Notes under the pieces: generated by a model | The model's input: only the letters and a program-made list of their open reading frames with translations | The model's database searches: none | Told to the model about the DNA's origin: nothing | Made by a program: the position numbers and the translations under genes | NCBI GenBank assembly: GCA_945861675.1 | Contig: CAMAVY010000021.1 | Location: 1 to 34,744 of the forward strand | Length of the DNA: 34,744 bases | Source: Klebsiella pneumoniae | Lineage (GTDB): Bacteria > Pseudomonadota > Gammaproteobacteria > Pseudomonadales > Azotimanducaceae | Direction of reading: 5' to 3' | Part shown: positions 30,521 to 34,744 of the stretch, in pieces | How the letters are laid out: every line of letters starts with the position of its first letter | How positions within the stretch are numbered: the first letter of the stretch is position 1

Positions 30521-31161
30521 GCCCGCGCGCGCTGTCATTCAGGTTGGGCCGCTGCGCAGCGTTGGTGTTTGCGTTGTTGGCCGGGTCGCTCGTCGCAGGC
30601 TGCGCTAGCGATCGCGTTGTGCTGTTGCCGAATGCAGACGGCCACGCCAGCAAGCTGGTTGTTCAACACGGTGTCGCACAGACCGAGCTGGCGGCGCCTT
30701 ACGCGGCGGTCTCGGTGAGTTCAAGCGGACGCCCGACACGCAGTACCGCAAGCGAAGCCGACATTCAGAAGAAGTACGGCGCCTTGCTTGCGGCCATGCC
30801 GGTGCTGCCCGGCAGCTATGTGATGAACTTCGCCACTGACGCGATCGATGCGGCATCGCCGGAAGCACAGGCGGAGTTGAACCGCGCGCTACAGGACATC
30901 GCCATCCGCGCTGCGCCTGAGATCACCATCATCGGCCACACCGACGAAGTAGGCGATGTTGAGTACAATGACAAGCTGTCGCTGGAACGCGCGGCCGTGA
31001 TTGCCGAACAGGTGCGGCGCCGGCTGGCGTCGTTGAAGCTCGACGCGCGGCAGGTCGATGTTGCCGGACGTGGCGAACGTGAACCCTTGCCAGCCATCGA
31101 AGGCGAAACTGCAGAGCGGCAGAACGCGCGCAATCGACGCGTCGAGATCAACGTGCGTTGA
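30517..31161 (+). CDS. OmpA-family peptidoglycan-binding lipoprotein
   Basis: A 214-residue lipoprotein. The signal sequence ends in the lipobox LVAGC (Cys near residue 29). The C-terminal OmpA/Pal domain (about 105-214) contains ITIIGHTDEVGDVEYNDKLSLERA, with the Asp and Arg that bind diaminopimelate in peptidoglycan, and ends with QNARNRRVEINVR. It anchors the outer membrane to the cell wall or senses wall state. It is coupled to the FecR gene by ATGA overlap, so the two probably work together in the envelope. Confidence 0.9.
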   Translation: MSPRALSFRLGRCAALVFALLAGSLVAGCASDRVVLLPNADGHASKLVVQHGVAQTELAAPYAAVSVSSSGRPTRSTASEADIQKKYGALLAAMPVLPGSYVMNFATDAIDAASPEAQAELNRALQDIAIRAAPEITIIGHTDEVGDVEYNDKLSLERAAVIAEQVRRRLASLKLDARQVDVAGRGEREPLPAIEGETAERQNARNRRVEINVR

Positions 31162-31175
31162 TCGGGTTTGCTGGT

Positions 31176-31205
31176 CCGGTCCGGCAACCTGCGCTGCAGG
31201 ACCGG
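31176..31205. terminator. Possible bidirectional terminator between the OmpA-like and barrel genes
   Basis: CCGGTCC (31176-31182) pairs with GGACCGG (31199-31205). An alternative small hairpin CCTGC-GCT-GCAGG lies inside at 31188-31200. It sits in the 102-base gap between two convergent genes. No T-tract. Confidence 0.35.
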
Positions 31206-31263
31206 GTGTCAGTGCAGTTGCGTCATGCTGGAAGCGCCGCTTTCGCAACACCTCCAGTCTCGA

Positions 31264-31851
31264 TCAACGCAGCTCAAGCCGCGCCGACGCGGCCGTTGTG
31301 AACACGTCGGCGTTGTCGTCCGTGGACACTGCCAGGCCTACAGAGAACGCAGGCGTGAAGTGGTAGCGCCCCGACACGTTGAAGCCGTAGTCGCCTTCGT
31401 CGTCAATGTCTGTGTAGTCGATTCCCGCACCCCACTCAACTTGCTCGGTGACCATGCCACGCAGACCCAGGCCCACATTGAGGCCGTTGTCGTTGCCTGC
31501 ATCTTCGGCATCTACCTTTACCCACGACAGTGTGCCGACAACGTCCAGGTTGTCCTGCAGCGGCAGGTGCGCGCCAACACCGACTTGATACGAATCGAAG
31601 TCTGCATCGACATCGCTGTGGTTGAAGTCGACCTTGGTGTGGCCATAACTTGCGATCGCGAACAAGCTTTCCGTGAACGCGAATGAGCCGGACAGGCCGA
31701 TGCCGCCGCCATCAAAGTCGACATCACCCGTCTCGCCCATAACGCGCGCGTAACCTGCTTCACCGTAGGTGTAGCTGAGCTCATCTGCATGTATTGCGCC
31801 CGTAAGACCGAACACCGGCACCAGAACCAGTAGTGATTTCATTGACAACAT
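31264..31851 (-). CDS. Small outer-membrane beta-barrel protein
   Basis: About 195 residues. Signal peptide SLLVLVPVFGLTGAIHA, cleaved before DELSYTYGE. The mature part alternates polar and hydrophobic residues in repeated strands (GGGIGLSGSFAFTESLFAIAS, then YQVGVGAHLPLQDNLDVVGTLSW) with many Asp in the loops, typical of 8-strand OmpW/opacity-like barrels. It ends in SARLELR rather than with the usual terminal aromatic residue. ATG 31851 has GAGGA about 10 bases upstream; a further in-frame extension upstream lacks a signal peptide start. Its function is unknown. It stands between the OmpA-like and phosphatase genes of the envelope locus. Confidence 0.8.
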   Translation of the reverse strand: MLSMKSLLVLVPVFGLTGAIHADELSYTYGEAGYARVMGETGDVDFDGGGIGLSGSFAFTESLFAIASYGHTKVDFNHSDVDADFDSYQVGVGAHLPLQDNLDVVGTLSWVKVDAEDAGNDNGLNVGLGLRGMVTEQVEWGAGIDYTDIDDEGDYGFNVSGRYHFTPAFSVGLAVSTDDNADVFTTAASARLELR

Positions 31852-32066
31852 ATGCGTTTGATCCTCAGAGAGTGAACCAGACAAGGCTCGAACAATCCGG
31901 ACGCTGGCAGCGGAAAGCAGCACGCCGTCGTGCACCTTGTGGCATGCGTGTCGTTCGAGTGAAGTCAGGGTGCAACCCAAGGGCTGAACTCAAACTGAAT
32001 GAAATTCACTGAGCAGGTGCGCGCCTGGATGAACAAGCAGCATCTGCAGCGCGTTGCAGCGGCTGC

Positions 32067-34286
32067 TCAAAGCGTTGGTGGCGGCGGGCCCTGCCACGTC
32101 AACGCGACCATTGCGATGTCGTCTGGCAACTCCGTGCCATTGGCAAACGCGAGCACGTCTACGTGCAGCGCGTCGATCAGCTCGGCCGCTGTCGCGCGCT
32201 TCGCTGCATCGCCGTGCATGCCGCGTTGCACGAGCGCTTCGAATCGATCCCGCCCATACAAGTGCCCAGCGGCATCCTGCGCCTCGGTGACACCATCGGT
32301 GATCAACAGCAGTTGATCACCCGCGTGCAGCGTGAATGAGGCAGAGGTGAACACATAGTCATCCAGCACACAGATAGGCGGCCCGCCGCCATCCTCGAGC
32401 AGCTGCACGCGCGGCCTGTGTTCGCTTGCATCTGGGTCTGCGCGCCGAACGATGATGGGTGTTTCATGCCCGGCGTTGACATAGCGGCCGTGGCCGTCGC
32501 GCAGGTCGATGACGAACGCCGCCAGCGTCATGAACATCAGTTCGCTGTTTTCGCGGCTGATCTCGAGTTGCGCGCGGATGATCACCTCAGCCAGCGCTGC
32601 GTCATCGCGCAACGCACTGCTCTTCGTCAGCGACTTCGCCAGCGCCATGAACAGGCTTGCGGGGACGCCTTTGCCCGACACGTCGCCGATGCTCACGAAC
32701 AGGTGATCGGCGTCGAGCATGAAGAAGTCGTACAGATCGCCACCCACGCTGCGCGCAGGCAGGATGAACGCAGCCACATCCACACGGCGTTCGTTGGCCA
32801 GCACAACAGCGGGCTTCGGCAGCAGCCCGAGCTGAATGCGCTGAGCTGCTGCAAGTTCGCCTTGTACGCGTGCCTGCGCCTCGCGTTGCACCGCGAGGTC
32901 CCGAGCCAGGCGCCGGCGATTGCGTTCGGTGTCCGCCAGTGTCAGCGACAACATGATGGCGAACAGCATGGCGACTGCGATGCCTGGATTCACGACATCC
33001 ATCAACCAGCCCAGTTCCTGAAAGGCGAACAGACCCGCAGCAACGAGCAATCCGACTACGCCGATCAGCAGTAGCGATGCCTGCAGCGCACTCAGCCGTG
33101 GCACCGCGAAGACGACGAGCAATGCCAACAGAAACGCTACGCACGCTTCTGCGGCAAGGGCGAACGACGGCCGAAAGATGAGCCGTCGATCGAGCACGTT
33201 CTCCAGCACTTCAGCATGCACTTCAACGCCAGCGCGGCGATCACCCAGCGGCGTGCTGACGACGTCCAGCAGTCCGTGGGCGTAGAACCCGATCAACACC
33301 AGCTTGTTGGTGAGTGCATCGTTGTGGACCTTGCCTGCAAGTACGTCGGCAGCGCTCAGAATGCGCTCGGGCTGGAAGGGCGCAAAGTGCACCCACATGC
33401 GTGCATCGGGATCTGTGCGCGCCAGGAACCCTGCAACCTCGGCGCTGCGTACGCCGCTGCTGTCCGTTGCGAAGTTGAGTGCGGGCGCTGACGCGGCGAC
33501 GCGCAGAAGGTCCATGGACAGCGCCGGCCATAGCGAAGCGTCCACACGGCTGAGCAGACCAACGCGCCGAACCACACCGCCCTCGGGTTCCGAGCTCAGC
33601 GCGGCAACCCCGGCGGCCGCAGCTTCCAGCGCTGGCAATGAACGCAACGCGCCACGGTAGCGTGTCAGCTGGTCGATGGGGTCGGGCCCTGTGATGCGCA
33701 CGGCCGGCAGTGCATTGTGCAGCGTGTTGCCGTTCAGCTTTTCCAGCAATGCATCGTTGTGCAGCGTGGCACCAAGCACAACCGGCGCATCAAACAGTGC
33801 GGCGGCAAGCTGATCATCGTGGTGCGGCAGCGCTTGCAGCGCACGTGCCAGATCCGTCTTCACGCTTGCATGCTGCGCCTGCGCGATTACCTGTCGCATG
33901 TGCAACGCCACTTGTTCCGGCGAACTGCGGTCCGGTTCTGCAAACACGATGTCGACGCCGATCGCGATCGGGTGCGCTGCATTGATGGCCCGGATCAGGC
34001 GCGCGAACTGATCACGCCCCCAGGGCCACTGGCCGTAGCGATGCACTGCGGCCTCATCGATGGCGACGATGGTGACCGGGTTGCTGTGGCGTACACGCGG
34101 CAGCAGACGTTGATAGGCATCGAAGCTCGTGCGCTGGCCGGGTGCGAGCCATTGCGGCAACAGCAGTGGCGTGAGTAGCACTGCCGTCAACACGGTGACC
34201 ACGGGCAACCAGCGCAGCAGCAGCCAACGCATGGCTGTGTGCGGCGCCTGCTCGTGTGGATTGGTCACGGGCAGACCGTCAGACAT
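32067..34286 (-). CDS. CHASE2 sensor - SpoIIE/RsbU-type PP2C serine phosphatase
   Basis: A 739-residue membrane sensor phosphatase. One N-terminal membrane helix (about 20-45) is followed by a periplasmic CHASE2 domain (about 50-350; IVAIDEAAVHRYGQWPWGR, then IAIGVDIVFAEPD), three membrane helices (about 370-450), a short coiled stretch (RNRRRLARDLAVQREAQARV) and the SpoIIE phosphatase domain (about 490-739). Metal motifs are intact: GGDLYDFF, IGDVSGKGVPASLFMA, TDGVTEA and PDDIAMVAL. It should dephosphorylate an STAS antagonist in response to an envelope signal, matching the RsbW-like ATPase encoded at 29413-29880. ATG 34286 has GGAG just upstream and overlaps the preceding gene's end by 8 bases (ATGTCTGA), so translation is coupled. 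Confidence 0.9.
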   Translation of the reverse strand: MSDGLPVTNPHEQAPHTAMRWLLLRWLPVVTVLTAVLLTPLLLPQWLAPGQRTSFDAYQRLLPRVRHSNPVTIVAIDEAAVHRYGQWPWGRDQFARLIRAINAAHPIAIGVDIVFAEPDRSSPEQVALHMRQVIAQAQHASVKTDLARALQALPHHDDQLAAALFDAPVVLGATLHNDALLEKLNGNTLHNALPAVRITGPDPIDQLTRYRGALRSLPALEAAAAGVAALSSEPEGGVVRRVGLLSRVDASLWPALSMDLLRVAASAPALNFATDSSGVRSAEVAGFLARTDPDARMWVHFAPFQPERILSAADVLAGKVHNDALTNKLVLIGFYAHGLLDVVSTPLGDRRAGVEVHAEVLENVLDRRLIFRPSFALAAEACVAFLLALLVVFAVPRLSALQASLLLIGVVGLLVAAGLFAFQELGWLMDVVNPGIAVAMLFAIMLSLTLADTERNRRRLARDLAVQREAQARVQGELAAAQRIQLGLLPKPAVVLANERRVDVAAFILPARSVGGDLYDFFMLDADHLFVSIGDVSGKGVPASLFMALAKSLTKSSALRDDAALAEVIIRAQLEISRENSELMFMTLAAFVIDLRDGHGRYVNAGHETPIIVRRADPDASEHRPRVQLLEDGGGPPICVLDDYVFTSASFTLHAGDQLLLITDGVTEAQDAAGHLYGRDRFEALVQRGMHGDAAKRATAAELIDALHVDVLAFANGTELPDDIAMVALTWQGPPPPTL

Positions 34287-34744
34287 CCAGCTCCATGCCG
34301 TCGTAGGCGGCAGAGACGCGCAGTGCTGCGCGGTCGTCGCGGGTGATTTCTTCCAGGCGTTGGGTCTCCGCAAGAATGGCCGCGATGCGCGCGTCATCGA
34401 ACACGGGTTCGTGATGAAACAGCACCAGGTGCCGCGCGCCAGCCATCTGACATAGTTCCACTCCGACCACATTGCTTGAGTGGCCCCAGTCTTCCTTCAT
34501 GGACACTGCGTCGGCCAGTGAGTACATGGCGTCGAACACCACCACGTCGGCGTTGCGAAAGAACGCTGCGAACGCATCCATCTGCGCAATGTCTTCCGGC
34601 TTGTGTTCCGAGTCGGTGGTGTACACGCATACGCGATCCTGATGCTCGAGCCGATAGCCGTACGAGTCGCCTTCGTGCAGTTGCAGTTTGGGCGTGACCT
34701 GCACACCGGCAATCGCGCGTATTTCGCCCGGTGTCAGCTGTACG
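34279..34744 (-). CDS. Metallo-beta-lactamase-fold hydrolase, C-terminal part (runs off window)
   Basis: At least 154 residues, open to the window edge; the start lies beyond. The fragment shows the second half of a metallo-beta-lactamase fold: GDSYGYRLEHQDRVCVYTTD (the metal-bridging Asp region), VVFDAMYSLADA, WGHSSNVVGVELC with the conserved His, and LVLFHHEP with the final metal His pair. The substrate is unknown; related proteins include phosphodiesterases. It overlaps the CHASE2-phosphatase gene by 8 bases, so it is part of the same transcript. Confidence 0.82.
   Translation of the reverse strand, partial: VQLTPGEIRAIAGVQVTPKLQLHEGDSYGYRLEHQDRVCVYTTDSEHKPEDIAQMDAFAAFFRNADVVVFDAMYSLADAVSMKEDWGHSSNVVGVELCQMAGARHLVLFHHEPVFDDARIAAILAETQRLEEITRDDRAALRVSAAYDGMELDV

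Noticed and set aside
31852-31980. Upstream extension of the outer-membrane barrel protein
   Set aside because: It would bury the signal peptide inside the protein; ATG 31851 gives a normal signal sequence.
34286-34472. Longer 801-residue form of the CHASE2-phosphatase
   Set aside because: The extra N-terminus overlaps the coding region of the metallo-beta-lactamase-fold gene and has no domain; ATG 34286 has GGAG close upstream.
1-34744. CRISPR arrays, insertion sequences, integrases, tRNA or rRNA genes
   Set aside because: None seen; the tandem repeats present are short, adjacent copies without spacers.

Overview
This is a GC-rich bacterial chromosome segment of about 34.7 kb, most likely from a gammaproteobacterium. 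The evidence is a DUF2058/YaiL-type protein ending in KFKVPDDLDW, a DbpA-type RNA helicase and an MsrB, together with dense gene packing and frequent ATGA/GTGA start-stop overlaps. No tRNA, rRNA, CRISPR array or insertion sequence was recognised. Both ends cut into operons; the last gene is incomplete.

Layout. (1) 20-2113: a MocR/PdxR-type regulator, then a convergent MsrB. (2) 2517-9705: a tight four-gene operon, cgdA-cgdB-carboxylase-allophanate hydrolase. It was traditionally called urea carboxylase plus 'urea amidolyase-associated proteins', but it fits the guanidine route: guanidine to carboxyguanidine to allophanate to ammonia and CO2. (3) 9897-13147: a PIG-L/LmbE-type deacetylase, a DegT/StrS-type aminotransferase and a glycerol-1-phosphate-dehydrogenase-like enzyme, a trio resembling aminocyclitol or amino-sugar chemistry. 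(4) 13164-14820: a TetR regulator divergent from a glutathione S-transferase, with a 12-bp-arm palindromic operator between them. (5) 14867-17290: an MDR oxidoreductase, a GNAT acetyltransferase and a DUF2058 protein on the minus strand. (6) 17455-17786: an orphan PEP-CTERM-like tail followed by four back-to-back hairpins. (7) 17786-19756: a GrdB/PrdB-like selenoprotein with an in-frame UGA (selenocysteine, residue 165), a UPVC redox motif and a bacterial SECIS hairpin directly after the UGA, behind an NDUFA9-like NAD(P)-binding protein. (8) 19844-24055: a 1,380-residue soluble-adenylyl-cyclase-like protein (two cyclase domains, AAA ATPase, helical repeats). It is preceded by a 17-bp tandem repeat that forms four chained six-codon mini-ORFs. 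(9) 24109-29416: DbpA, a methyltransferase with a regulatory domain, a PNPOx-like protein, a hydratase and an SDR. (10) 29413-34744: a GHKL (RsbW-like) ATPase, FecR and OmpA-like envelope proteins, a small outer-membrane barrel, a CHASE2-SpoIIE phosphatase and the C-terminal part of a metallo-beta-lactamase-fold protein. Together these look like a partner-switching envelope-sensing locus.

The strongest hidden signals are the selenocysteine gene, which ordinary gene calling would split in two at the UGA, and the chained mini-ORF leader of the cyclase. The window also carries many short direct repeats (12-17 bp) at gene boundaries, which suggests frequent small tandem duplications.
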